Shown here: in pieces, positions 24,988-37,756 of the stretch
Position numbering within the stretch: the first letter of the stretch is position 1
Layout: every line of letters begins with the position of its first letter
Notes under the pieces: model-generated
Told to the model about the DNA's origin: nothing
The model's database searches: none
Seen by the model: the letters and a program-made list of their open reading frames with translations, nothing else
NCBI GenBank assembly: GCA_018350325.1
Contig: JAEVLN010000001.1
Coordinates: 1,663,501 to 1,727,500, forward strand
Direction: 5' to 3'
Origin: Globodera rostochiensis
Taxonomy: Eukaryota; Nematoda; Chromadorea; Rhabditida; Heteroderidae
DNA: 64,000 bases
Made by a program: the position numbers and the translations under genes

Positions 24988-25855
24988 TGTTTTGTCATGG
25001 AATTTTACTTCATTTTAAACACTATTTTCTGACTGATTTTCTCATTAAATAGGTAAATAAATGACTGAATGGACGGGGGGGGGCAAAACGCGCAAAATTT
25101 CTACAAAATTTTGTCGATTTAAATTTCAAATTGTTGTAACACATCAATTGCGGTGGAAAATGGATTTGGCTCTGCTGCTGAAGCACAAGCCGATGATGTG
25201 CTATTTGGAGGATGCTTTGGGAAGTTTTGAAGAATTGGAGAGGCGCGGGGCTTTGACAAAAGTGTAAACAAACAGCCGCCGTTGTCGTCGTTGGCGGTTG
25301 GGTCGATCAGTCCCCCCGATCAGTCGTCGTCGAGTGTCACCCCCCGGGGGCCCGACGAATGAACGAACTCAAAACGTCCCATCATTCTCAAGGCAATTGG
25401 CCACAATGTTAAGGACAATAAATAATTTGGCCCCCTCCCATTTTATTACATCGGGCCAAAAGTCAATCGGAAGCTCTGTGTGTGTGTGCTGGTGAATTTA
25501 ACAAATTTTCGCCAAATGCCACAAAATCCCCCCCCCCCCAAGTATTAAACAAATTAAATCTTTCATTCTTTTAATGAGTGAATAACAATAAAATCTCCAA
25601 AATGTTCAATACTCAAGCCGAATTCTCATTTTTCAAATTCGGAATTAGGATATTCCTATTCAAGGACAGTCCTTGCCATTCAAGGACGAATGTGTGACCG
25701 ACCGACCGACCACCTTGCCTCGTATAGTTACAGATTAGAGTATTATTACTTTGATGATAAACTGATAAACAATATGAAGAAATTTGTAATAAAAAAAAAG
25801 ATGTGAATTTGAGAATAAATGGGTCAATTAAAATTAATTAATGTGCGTGCCACAA
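24988..25855. other. Intergenic
   Basis: A 69-codon open frame at 25061-25267 (+) has no recognisable domain. C/G runs occur near 25310-25350 and 25528. No supported gene. Confidence 0.45.
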
Positions 25856-28800
25856 TTAATAACCGGCCGGCTCACTCTCTGTGCCCTTGCGCCAATCGCT
25901 GTTCGCGAACACCGTCCCGTTCGCAAACTTTTGCACCGCCGTCTAAACCGGCAGAGGCAATTAAGTAATTCTGTCAACATCATGACCAAAAATTGTGAGA
26001 GGGGGGGGGGGGGTCGCTCTAGTGATGCGCGAGAGTCTCGGTTCTCGAGTCTCAAAAATTATGGATTTTTGAGGTCTCGAGTCTCGGGGCCAATCAGTTT
26101 CGGTCCCGAGTCTCGGGCAAATTCTCGGTTCTTGAGTCTCGGCCAATTTTAGTTCTCGATCAACAACAGTTCGTTCTAGTCGGTTTTACGCCGCCCCGTA
26201 AAAATGCGGAAAATGGGCGGCGTTATTCGAAATGATTGCCCCCGGCGTTATTCGAAATGATTGCCCCCGGCGTTATTCGAAATGATTGCCCCCGGCGTTA
26301 TTCGAAATGATTGCCCCCGGCATTATTCAAAATGATTGCCCCCGGCATTATTCAAAATGATTGCCCCCGGCGTTTAATCAAAAATGATTGCCCCCGGCGT
26401 GCACTTACCACCACGGTTATTGTGTTTACGGTTTTGAAGGTGTGCCCACGCTCCTTCAGTGCGTCCACGTACGCCTTCGGCATGTTCGTCTCCACCTCCG
26501 TGACGTTCGGCTTCAGCTGGTTGTGCATGCGCGGAAAGTCGATGGCCTTCTTCACGTTGTCGTGCAGTTTGAGCGCGTGCAGAGCCGCACCGGCCACCCC
26601 CGAAATGATGGTGGAGCCGCCGGCCGCGCCGATTGTCATCACCTCCTCAAGAACGGGCAACAAAATGCCAAAATAAAGATGGGGGGGGGCAAAGGAATGC
26701 CAAAAATTCTCAACAAAATGCCAAAAATTTGAATGCCCAAAAATGGGCAACGAAAGAAAGGGGAAGCCAAGTAATGCCAAAATCTCAACAAAATGCCGAA
26801 AATTTGAATGCCTCAGGCAGCTTCACTGACTTTGTCGTTGAAAATGATCAGCGGACTGGCCGAACTCATTGGCCGCTTGCCGGGCCGAATGAAATTGGTG
26901 GGCGATGGCGGGAACCCAAAATAGTTGGGATGGCCCGGTGACGAAAAGTCGTCCATCTGATCATTCCAAAGCACACCGGACGCCTCGCTCATCACACCAG
27001 AGCCCAAACTAAACACAAAAATCCGATCACTCTGATCGATCGATCAGCTTCCACACAAAATGATCACACATTAAATTGATGGTTGAAGTGATTGAGACCG
27101 CGTTGCCGTGCTTGTCCACCACGCTGATGTGCGTGGTGCCGTGGTCGTTCGGAATTGCTTGGTAGCCGCCGCCGTAATAGGCGTCCGGATGTGTGCCCCA
27201 GCTGATCTTTGATCTCAACAAAAAGTGCCATTAAAGCGCCCCCAAAAGTGCCGACTCCTCTGGACGACCCGCAAAGAATTTAACGGCACTTTTGTGCCGT
27301 ACACAAATCACCACCGACCTCACCATCTGTGCCCACCACTTGCTGGTGATGTTTCGTGCCAGCTCCGTGGCATTTTTCACAAATGCCAAATCGCCCATTG
27401 AACTCCGTGCGGCATATGAAAATTTGGACGCTTCAATAAATCGATGCAAGAAGTCCACGTTGCCAGCAAAGATGCTGGTGTTGAACACAATGCTAAAAAT
27501 GTCCGACAAAATGCGCAAAAATGCCACCGAAATCGCAAATTTTTCGAAATGCCGTTCTCCGGAATGGATCAGAAAATGCCGTAGTTTTCCTATAAAGAAA
27601 AACTGACGGGTCCAAAATGGAGAGAATTGCTTGTGCCACTGCGGCGCCCGAGGGGGGCGGAGGTCCGCAAATTGTACGCCCGTCCTCCAGCTGCGTGTAG
27701 ATGACCTCGGCGTCCGGCCGAACGATGGCGCGGTAATTGGCAAAGTCGTCCATAGTCATAATTCCACCTGAACATTATGTGTATTAGTGATGGGTGATTT
27801 GAACAAAATTGGTATGTCAAGCCGTTCAAAATGCCATTGATCAAAATGCCAACTGGACAAATGCCACCAAACCGTAGAGTAGGCCGGGATCGGGATTTTT
27901 GGTAAAAACCGGGATCGTGAAAGCCGGGATCGGGATCAGCATCTCGAATCGGGATCGGGATTACGACTTTTCAAAAACTGGGATAATCCCGCCCGATCCC
28001 GACCGGGATCCCGGCCTACTCTAATTTTAACCGGTTGGCATTTCTATTTTCAACCCAAGCTTATTGGCATTCCGTTTTTTTTTGCACTAATCGCACTGTT
28101 TTGAATTTAAACAAAAACGGCACCCCCCACAGACACACCGTTTTGCCTGAATTCGTCGACCATTTTGCGCGTCAAATTGCTTCGATAGAAAAATTCGGCG
28201 GGGTCTTTGGCCATGGCGAGTCCCTTCAGTGTTTCGATGAAGTTTTGCCGCGTTTTGATCTGCTCGCCCAGCTTGTACAAATTGCCCGTCTCCGGGTTAA
28301 TGAAATGTTTGCGCATTGTCGTCTCGTTCAGCACTTGGTCCTTGAACTGCTCCAACGAGTGGGCAAGTGCATGCGATGTTGGATAGCCTGCAAATCATTC
28401 AGCCAAACATACATAAAGAAAATAAAATACCCGAACAAAACAAAAGTTTTGATTTTTTGAAGATCGGGGCCCTAAAGCAAATGCGGGGACCGCATTTTCG
28501 ATGGCACTTTCGGGGATGGTATTTTTGGGGATGGCATTTTGGGGGTGGCATTTTTTCGGGGATGAAATTTTTGGGTTTGGCATTTTGGGGGTGGCATTAT
28601 CGGGGATGGCATTTTCGGGAATGACATTTCGGGGATGAAATTTTTGGGTTTGGCATTTTGGGGGTGGCATTATCGGGAACGGGATTTTTAGGGATGTAAG
28701 CCAAAATGCCTTGTTGCTTTTGAGTTTCAATGTCCGCGACCTCTGAGTTAATGTAATGAACGAATGAATTACCTTCTTCCATCAGCCGTATAGTCGGCCT

Positions 28801-30644
28801 GACAAGCGACTCCCAGCTGACCTGGCCGCCAAAATGCGAGTACTCCGTCCACAGGCCGTGAAGTTCGCCGGGTACACCAACCGCTTCCCAACCTCAAAAA
28901 AAGAACGGATCAGCAATGATCAAATTTTCGGCATAAAAAACGCATGAATTTGAGAATTTGATCACCAGTGATCGATCGGAGAGGTTCATCCTTGTTTTAA
29001 AAAAAGGTTGTCCAATCACTGGTGATTGATTGATCAGCTAAGTATTAAATGGACTCATTGAATAATCACAGATCATACACCGCAAGTGATCAGAAAGCCG
29101 ATCAATTAATTATTTAAATAATATTTTCACTATAAATGAATAATGCCCCCCTCCCTACCAAATTTGGACTTATTCCATCGGTCCTTGTACATGTTCTCGG
29201 TGGCGGCCGCCGGTGCCACTTCACGCGCATCGACCACATGGCATTTTCGAGTTGTGCTAAATTTTCAAATTTAAAAAAATTCAAAAAATTCAGCCCCAAG
29301 TCTATTTTGATTATACGCGTTGAAAATGGTCATAAAATGGCCTCCGCCAAGCCCAGAACTTTGCGTGTCCATGACGCCGATGCAAAATGTTGTGGCCACC
29401 GCAGCGTCCACCGCGTTGCCGCCCTGAAAATTTTTATTAGGGAGAAGTTCGGCGTGTATTTTTGCTGGAATTGTTAAAAAATGTTAAATTTCATGGTTTT
29501 CCACGTGCCTGAAGCAGTACATCCCGACCAATTTCGGAACAAAGCTCGTTGTCCGCCGCCACGGCGGCTGACGAATACTCGCCCAACAAACTGTGCGACG
29601 GGGGCGACCATTTTGGCAATTTGGTTTCCTGAAAAGAATGATCAAAGCGCATTCTGGCATCCGGAGATTTAAATTTGGGTTCAGTGCCTTCCAGGGAAAT
29701 ATTTTTTTCACAAATAATAATTTACAAAATATTAAATTTTAATATTTTTAAAAGTTACGGTTATTTGTTGTTTTGGAAAACGATCAAAAAACAACGAAAA
29801 CCCTTCAGCCTAGACCAAAATCCAGGATTTTTGTACCAATGCTCAATTTCCCCCTCCACAAAAGTGTCTCCATGCCAACTAGAGGGGGCTGGAAGTGATT
29901 AAAACAAATTAAAATATCCGTGATCACTGATCACGGACGACGGCACCCCCAAAATTGTGGCTGGGGACCGACCACTTTGGCGGCATTGGCATTAAAATAG
30001 AGCACAGCAAAAAGTATGCTGGTGAAGGCAAGCGTCAGAATGCAGCCGATGCCAACAGCGGTGACAACAATGGCATTTTTCCCACTGAAAAGCATTTTTA
30101 AACATTAAAAAATGTATAATTTAAGTCGAACAAAAGCTGGCTGCTTTATATAATCAATTTCCGTCGCGGTTTTGTTCAAATAAAAGCTAAGCAAATTCAA
30201 AGCAAAACAATGAAAGCTTTTGAAGAAAAATGGCTTAAACAAAAGGCGGCAAATCGATCGTTTGAATGAAATTTGAAACAAAAACATTTTGGAGAGAAGA
30301 AGCGTGACAAAAAGCAACTCATTTTTGAGTTAAAAAGCTTAAAAAAAATTTTAATTAATAATTAATTTTAATGTCAAAATAAAAAATAGAAAACAATTGA
30401 TTTAAAATTTATTTTTATTAAATTTGCATTAAACCATTACAAATTTGAATTATTTTATATAAAAAAAAGATTAAATTATATAATTTAAAAAGCTACAGTA
30501 TTTTATTAAAAACCAATAATAATAATTCTGAAAAATAAAATTTCACTTTAAAATATTAAGTCGTTGCAAAAGCGCGTCGAAACGATTTGCCGCCGAACTT
30601 TCGCCTCCATTCTCCAACAACGGCGCACTGTCGTCGACGTCCAT
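25856..30644 (-). CDS. GGT: Gamma-glutamyltransferase (type II membrane ectoenzyme)
   Basis: About twelve exons; clear ones are 30644-30547, one starting at 30084, 29628-29509, 29423-29317, 29256-29159, 28892-28773, 28387-28139, 27767-27608, one starting at 27492, one ending near 27070, one ending at 26831, 26645-26409 and 25942-25856. A short cytoplasmic head ([14 protein letters not shown]) precedes a TM anchor ([20 protein letters not shown]). The large-subunit part has [24 protein letters not shown] and [12 protein letters not shown]. The autocleavage and nucleophile Thr lies in GTTHISVV, followed by [36 protein letters not shown] (oxyanion region), [10 protein letters not shown] and the ending ESEPAGY. 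The enzyme removes the gamma-glutamyl group of glutathione outside the cell. One intron is GC-AG (CAG|GCACGT at 29509). All catalytic blocks are present, so it looks functional. The junctions near 29970 and 27320 are less sure. Confidence 0.95.
26030..26165. repeat. CGAGTCTCGG-type repeat inside GGT intron
   Basis: Repeated gagtctcgg, tctcgagtctc and ctcggttctcgagtctc words. It belongs to a dispersed family with copies near 6490-6565, 9690, 56360-56420, 56705-56770 and 57570-57730. Confidence 0.6.
26219..26397. repeat. 25-bp minisatellite in last GGT intron
   Basis: Seven copies of a 25-base unit: four identical (unit begins ggcgttattcgaaatgattg), two with ggcattattcaaaat, and one two bases longer. 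The array stops within a few bases of the GTAAGT donor of the exon ending at 26409. Confidence 0.9.
27877..28024. mobile_element. Small inverted-repeat element (MITE-like) in GGT intron
   Basis: The ends agagtaggccgggatc (27878) and gatcccggcctactct (ends 28021) are perfect inverted repeats about 145 bases apart. The inside is filled with cgggatcggga words. There is no coding capacity. GGGATCCCGG-type sequence also occurs at 8430-8550 and 55680-55900. Confidence 0.65.
28480..28690. repeat. ggcattttgggg tandem repeats in GGT intron
   Basis: Short units of ggggatggcattttcggg type, with a larger block of about 76 bases (starting ggggatgaaatttttgggtt) present twice at 28558 and 28634. Confidence 0.75.
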
Positions 30645-31766
30645 TTCCCTGCAGGGGCCATATAATGCGTATAACAAAAACTTTTTTGTTTTTGTTTAAA
30701 TTAATTTCTCACAAAAGTCCAATGCCCAACACTTAAAGTTGAGAGAGGTCAGTTCAGCAACAGCAGCACAATTCCATGCCAAATGGGCAAAAAGAAGAGA
30801 TCAAAAAGCGATAAAGTGCAATATTTAATGAATGAATTGCAAAATTTTACTCCGTCTCCCCCCGCCGGCGACGGCGGTCGCTGGACGTTTTTGGCGGCCC
30901 ATGGGAATTTGATAAGACGCCGGCCGATTACTGCTCGATGCTGTGCTCTCATTCAACAACAGCAGAAGATAACAAGACGACGACGACGACAAATTATTAT
31001 TTTATTTAATATGAGAAATAAAATGTGTGCAAAATGAACAAATGTGCCAATTCCGTCCAGGCAAATTGGGTCCCCCGGCAAATTTTATTGGACCACGTGG
31101 AAGTGTCTTTAATTGCGTAGGCAATTTGTGTTCAAAAATGGCCAAATCGGAGTTAAGAAAATGTTTTTTGTAATGCAACCCCCGAGGGGAGCAGCCTAAG
31201 GCAGACCGACCATTGGCGTTATGCGCGTCAGCCTCCAGCAAATAGACGAAACGCCAATATTTTTTAGGTCCGGGGGTCAACGGCCAAATTTTGGAACATC
31301 ATAATTTTTTGTTAGTTAATCAAATCAATCAAAATGGGCACCAACCGAAAGCTTTATGTCTTCAGATGCTAAAATAGAAAAGAGCTAAGTGATCCGACTT
31401 AATCTAAGGAAGTTATGACTCGGCGCGCCAAATTGGCGCAGAAATTCGAGATTTTATTTAAGTTATAAAACATATCTGAGAAAATACGAAGCGCGGTTAG
31501 CTTTCGCTTGATCAACAGTTCAACAAAAAAACTGATAATTTTATTAAATTTGCTTAGCTAATGACTAAGTTATGAGTGACGGCGCCGAACTGAGCAGTTC
31601 CGTATATTTCAATTACATTATTTTAAAAAATAACGATCCAGGGTTCGAAGTTTGAAGCTTTTCCATGCGATAATGATGGTCTTTGGGTTGTAGTGGCTTT
31701 GATTTTGTTTTTTCATTTTTTAATTTGTGTTCAGCATCTGAACATTCCAATATATTCCATTTTGCG
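30645..31766. other. Divergent intergenic region
   Basis: Between GGT (-) and PBDC1 (+). An 84-codon frame at 30783-31037 (+, MGKKKRSKSDKVQYLMNELQ) and a 92-codon frame at 31002-31280 (-) are open but unrecognised and not supported by splice structure. The rest is A/T-rich. Confidence 0.45.
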
Positions 31767-32826
31767 ATGGTCGATCTGGCCACACAATTAAATGATGATG
31801 ATGCCGAAAAATATGAAAACGATTCAAACGTGGAAATTATGTGGGCCATCAAAGCTGCAGAAAGCGCTTCCATTCATGTGAGGGGTACCCCGGGGCCCCA
31901 TCAAAAAAAGGATTTAAGACTAAATTTCTTAGCAAAATTCGATAAGATTTAAATTTTCTCGTCGTCCACAGGCCATCATTTTTGGCTTTAGCGGACGGAG
32001 CCCAACGAAATCTGCCCAATTTCAGATGAACATTCTGTTGGCGGTGGACTCAACAAAACTCAAACTGAACAAGCATCAGAATGAAGTGTACAGCCGATTC
32101 AGGGAGTTGTTCCCGGACCTTGATGTTTATAAAGTTGGAGAAAAGCAACAAAAAAATGGCATTTTTTTTAACCTATTTTTTTAGGTTGACGAAAATGAGC
32201 TGAAGAATGAGAACAAAGAAAAGTGGCGAGCATTTTGTGAATCGTTCAGAAAAACGGTGGAGGATTACAATTACGGCACAATGCTTAGGATACGCGCAGA
32301 CGGAATTTATGACGAGCCGAACACCATAATTACGACCAAGGTTTTTTGTTTTGTTTAGAGACCGACGGGGGCCAGCACTTTCGCCAAAAATTTCCGTTTT
32401 CCCGAACCCCCCTCCCCCCCCCCCGCCGAATCGGGGAAATTCTAACTAAAAAATTGCAATTTTTGACATTCCCACAATTTTCGGAAAATAACAAAACATC
32501 AAAAATTGCTGTAGATGGTGCAGCTTCTGCCTTCCTTTTCCCCACATTTAAAAAAGAGGTTTTAAATGTGAATTTTCTTGGTTAGGCAGTCAGAAATTGG
32601 CCGGGCAGGTACCCGGGCCGTGTATCGGGTAAATAATATCCGAATCCGGCAGTTCCCCATCGAGTACACGCCCAACTCGGGCAACCATACGAATTCTGAA
32701 CGTAATACAGTCTTTCAGGTGATTTTCATTGCCATTGAAGGGGCGCGGAACATCGAAGGGCTCAACGAGGAGTACAAAGCAATGTACAGATCTCTGCAGC
32801 AGCAAGCTGCTGCAACGACTTCATGA
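31767..32826 (+). CDS. PBDC1: PBDC1 family protein (CXorf26 / UPF0368)
   Basis: Exons 31767-31877, 32026-32133, 32185-32340 and 32719-32826: 483 bases, 160 residues, all introns phase 0. It starts MVDLATQLNDDDAEKYENDS, then NVEIMWAIKAAESASIH, NILLAVDSTKLKLNKHQNEV, YSRFRELFPDLDV, KEKWRAFCESFRKTVEDYNY, GTMLRIRADGIYDEPNTI and VIFIAIEGARNIEGLNEEY. The IEMAWA-like start, KWR-FC--F---VEDYNYGT-LR and NTI match the conserved PBDC1 core. Its molecular role is poorly known. Acidic tails seen in the human protein are absent. The third intron (32341-32718) is larger and contains an open but unused stretch. Confidence 0.92.
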
Positions 32827-33154
32827 CCGGCTTGAACAACGCCAGAAAATGTTGCTCTCCATTTCCTAGGGGTTAACGCGGGTCACACAAAGTTTTAGGC
32901 CTTTTGACTTTGGTTTTTGGCATTTGGGTACTCTTTTTTCCGTTTGTTTGTTCTTTTTTTGGTTTGATCGATTTGATGATATTGTCCAATTTTACGAATA
33001 AAGCTTTTTTCTCATCATTTGTTTACTCATTCATTGATTGCGATTTATTTTAATGCTTTTATGTGTCATTGATCGATCGCATTTATCGATTATTATTTTT
33101 TTGTCTTAACCATTCACAACACAAATTTCTCTCTTCATACAATTAGCACCAAAG
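32827..33154. other. Intergenic
   Basis: 3' flank of PBDC1 and 5' flank of the isomerase gene on the same strand. A/T-rich, gatcgatcgc and tcattgatt words. No gene. Confidence 0.5.
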
Positions 33155-34341
<1,187 letters not shown>

Positions 34342-34525
34342 CTTTCTTATTTTCTCAATTGTTGTGAGCTATTTTGTCTGAATGTATGTCGCAAAGATTT
34401 AACATTTACGATGAATATGGAAAATTATAGTTAAATGATCGCTTTTAATATCTTTTATATGTCTAAATAATTTTTGTCCATGATAATCTGATTTTTCTGT
34501 TTTTAGAAAATCGAGTTTTTGCGCG

Positions 34526-35642
34526 ATGCATTCGTTCTGGAGCAGAGCAAACACAATTTTTGCGTTCACTTTGACTGTGCTCAGCGCTGTCACGTTGGTC
34601 TGTTGGACAAATTGGGAAATATTTTTTTAATTGGTGTTGATCAGATGGCCTTTGTCACGTCAATGTTCGCCAACAAAACCACCAATGTTGAGCTTGCGGC
34701 TTCCAATCCGCGCGTGTCAGTCACTCACATTTTTTGATTCTGATCATTTTCGGGCAGTTCCTCGTTTTTTTGTTGAGCCATTTAAACGATGATGCTCCCA
34801 ATTTAGACGAAGCATGTCCGACTACACGATTGAGGAGGGCAAAAGTGACTTGGCAATGGTCTCGCTGAACATCCAGGCCGACATGGCGACAATTTTCAAC
34901 TGGAACGTGTGAGCTTTTCAAAATGCAAACTCAAAAACTGTGGACACATCGAGTCATTTCCCTTTCAGAAAGCAACTCTTCATCTACTTGGTCGCTGAAT
35001 ACTCGACGATGAAAAATGTATAAATTTTCAAACAAAAAAAAACAAATTTTTTGCAATTGCATGGTTTTTAGGTGGTGAACCAAGTGGTGCTTTGGGATCG
35101 GATTGTGAAGCGCACGGACCTGCAAGTTATTCTTGAGGAGTCGGTAATGTCTTCACATTTTTTTTTGTTGTTGTTGTTGTTGGATTCGTAAAAACATTTC
35201 CTTTTTTCACCAGATTCACCCCAAATACTATTTTCTCGACGATGGCTCAAATTTGCTCAGTCACCAGAACGTCACGCTGGTCTGTTCTCAGTTTTTTGGG
35301 GGGGGGGGGGGGGGTTCATCGTCGTCAGCGAGTTCAATGGGCTGACCTTTCCCCCGAACAAAATTCATTACATTGAGCGCAAAATTCACAAATTTCCGGT
35401 CTTGATTCGAACGGATGATTTCAAAATCTAAAAAACTACAAATTTTTGTTCTTCAGGATTCTGAATTTGTACGAATTATAGACAATGAATGGCCCATTTG
35501 TTACAAAATATTCGGATTTTGCCCCTCCCTTCAGATTCTGAAGTGGAACATTGTGCCCAATGCCGGCCGACTGGAGACTGTGCAGGGCGTTGGACAATTT
35601 GTGCTCAAATTCCCCTCAAATTACATTTCGGGACGTTTCTAA
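34526..35642 (+). CDS. SPCS3: Signal peptidase complex subunit 3 (SPC22/23)
   Basis: Exons 34526-34597, 34645-34715, 34807-34908, 34969-35017, 35072-35143, 35214-35279 and 35535-35642: 540 bases, 179 residues. MHSFWSRANTIFAFTLTVLS is the N-terminal signal anchor, MAFVTSMF ends it. The lumenal part has SDLAMVSLNIQADMATIFNW, VKQLFIYLVAEYSTMKN, VVNQVVLWDRIV, YYFLDDGSNLLSHQNVTL and ILKWNIVPNAGRLETVQGVG. SRANTIFAF, D---IF-WNVKQLF-YL-AEY and NQVVLWD are diagnostic. It is an ER membrane protein needed for signal-peptide cleavage. The intron 35280-35534 has a G run and a separate open stretch (35313-35430, FNGLTFPPNKIHYIERK) that I do not recognise. Confidence 0.95.
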
Positions 35643-36060
35643 CCCGCGCACCCAACACAAAAACATTCTTTGGGTCTGTGAATGTGAACACATTGTTGTT
35701 GTTGTTGTACAGCTACAGCTTTATTTTTTATGCGTTACTATTTATTACTATAGTTGTGGGCTTCCCCTCATTTTTTTGTGTTCTAATTCCAAAAAAAACC
35801 GATTTTTTCTTTGTTTACATTTATTCATATTTGTCTCTTTTATAAATTCTAAAGCATGCGCGTGTTCTTTGTGTGACTTGTAGCGAAACTAAACATTGAT
35901 AAAAGCATAAATTTTGATGTTGATTTTGTGATAAAAACAATTGGTTGAATTGAATATTATTTGTTGTAGAAAAGGCACAAATTTCTCTTACTAAATTGTT
36001 TGCTTAAATTTTTTTAATAACATTTAAGAATTATTTTGTTTTAAATTTTATTTGTAATTT
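35643..36060. other. Intergenic
   Basis: 3' flank of SPCS3, then 5' flank of the pyroglutamyl-peptidase gene on the same strand. T-rich, no gene seen. Confidence 0.5.
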
Positions 36061-37210
36061 ATGCGCATTCTCATCACCGGTTATGGTCCATTTGGCAATG
36101 TGTCAGCCAATCCGAGTGCGGTGATTGTGGACAAATTGAAGCCGGACGACGACGACAAAGAAGCATTTCGGGCTGCTGCTGCTGACCAGGTTGAACTGGT
36201 GACCAAGGTGATCGATGTGGATTATGCTAGTGCGCTGAACTGCTCGAACTGGGCCCTGCGCGAACTGAACGTCGATGTGTGTGTTGAGGCAATTGGATAC
36301 ACATTTTGAGTGACTTAAACATGCATTTTTACTGAGTCATAGAACCCAACCCTGATAGTGAGTCCAGGACCTGGATTTTTTAGAAGACAATTGGTATGGG
36401 CGTCCATCTCTGGATTTAGTTTGGAAAACTTAAAACCTTTTGTGAATTTTGGACTTTAATAAAGTATGAACATCATTATTCCATGGCACTCCGTAATTAC
36501 GCCATTTTGTTAAGTTTGCCATTCATATCGGCGTTCACCCGGGCAGCGGATGCGTATTTCTGGAGAAGCGCGCATTTCGTAACGGATACGTGAGCAAGGA
36601 CGTTCAAGGTTGTTTATGTTTGGCTGAACATGTCGTAAAAATCGCATTTTTTTGATCGGGTTTCAATCCGGATTCCGATTATTCTTCCAAATGTTGTTTT
36701 TGGACCATAATTTGCAGCAACAACAAAAGAATTCATTTTGTAGGTGCAGTGCCACTCCGAAATTGTTGCGAACTGTCGGAGTGCCCCCAACGAATTGGTC
36801 AACCAGAACCCAATCGCGATTGTCGCTTCACTGTGCTCGATCTGGACAGATTGAGGACGGCACTTTTGCAATCGATGCGCGACACGCCGTTGAACATCCA
36901 AATTTCAGAGGATCCGGGCAGGTGCCGGCAATGATTTTGTCACATTTACACCAGAAAATGCCAAATTTTCCTGTTTTTTTTCAGGTTTCTGTGCGGCTAC
37001 ATTTACTACTGTTCCTTGCTGAACTTGTCGGGCCGTTCACTTTTTGTGCACATTCCGCCGTTTGATCACACATTCACGCCCGAACTGATCACACGTCTGA
37101 TCAAACAAATTGTGATCGAAGTTGTGAAAATGATCCGCCCATCCCCAACTCAGCTGCCCGCGTCCCTGGTCAGCAATGGAATTGTGTCCTTCCCATTGGC
37201 CAGAACATGA
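36061..37210 (+). CDS. PGPEP1: Pyroglutamyl-peptidase I (C15 family)
   Basis: Exons 36061-36282, 36515-36608, 36744-36921 and 36985-37210: 720 bases, 239 residues. MRILITGYGPFGNVSANPSA is the hallmark N terminus (TG-GPFG---NPS). FAIHIGVHPGSGCVFLEKRA carries the catalytic Glu, GRFLCGYIYYCSLLN the catalytic Cys, and SLFVHIPPFD the catalytic His. So the whole Glu-Cys-His triad is present. It removes N-terminal pyroglutamate from peptides in the cytosol. The first exon can be read on past the GTTGAG donor into a short tail, but conservation (VDVC then FAIHIGVHPG) fixes the splice. It is slightly longer than the human enzyme at the C terminus. Confidence 0.93.
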
Positions 37211-37756
37211 CTAGTTTTTGTTCATCATCTGTGAGTGATCCCGTGATTTGATTCAGCACACGGCTTGAAAAGCTCGAGAAATTTAGGCTAAAAATAACAT
37301 TTTTGAATTATTTTACCTGTATACAGCTTGAAAATCTCGGAACTTTTCAAGCCACAAATGAAACTGTTCGCCATTTTTTGTGGAAATGTGTGCCACTTTT
37401 GTAACCATTCCCCGTTTTGCCATTTTGTTTGTTTCGTGATTGATATTACCGCACAACAATTTCTATAGTCATGTTTAAAGCATTGCCTACTCATCACATA
37501 TTCATTCACATCATTGAATTTCCCGTTCTTTTTTGACGGTTTCAACTGAACTGCTTTGCCTATTTCATTTTGCCATTTTCCCGAAATGTTCGAATGCTTT
37601 TTCAATTAGTAAATTGCCCAAAAAGTTTTCGGATTTTCTGTAAAATGTTTTTCTATAATTATCTATTATATATTGAATGGGTCATTTAATCGAAAAGAAG
37701 TGGCTGCTGAACTCGCCGATCACTTCGTTTTTTTACACACCAATTTTTAGCAGTGA
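37211..37756. other. Intergenic
   Basis: A/T-rich spacer between genes on the + strand. An open frame on - (37288-37605) has no recognisable domain. Nothing else seen. Confidence 0.5.

Noticed and set aside
25061..25267. 69-codon + frame starting MTEWTGGGKTRK
   Set aside because: No domain, no neighbouring exon with matching phase, and a G run at the start.
30783..31037. 84-codon + frame MGKKKRSKSDKVQYLMNELQ
   Set aside because: Plausible start but ends in a repetitive Arg run; no family or splice support. Could be a short real exon.
31002..31280. 92-codon - frame
   Set aside because: Not recognised, and it overlaps the frame above; kept out for lack of evidence.
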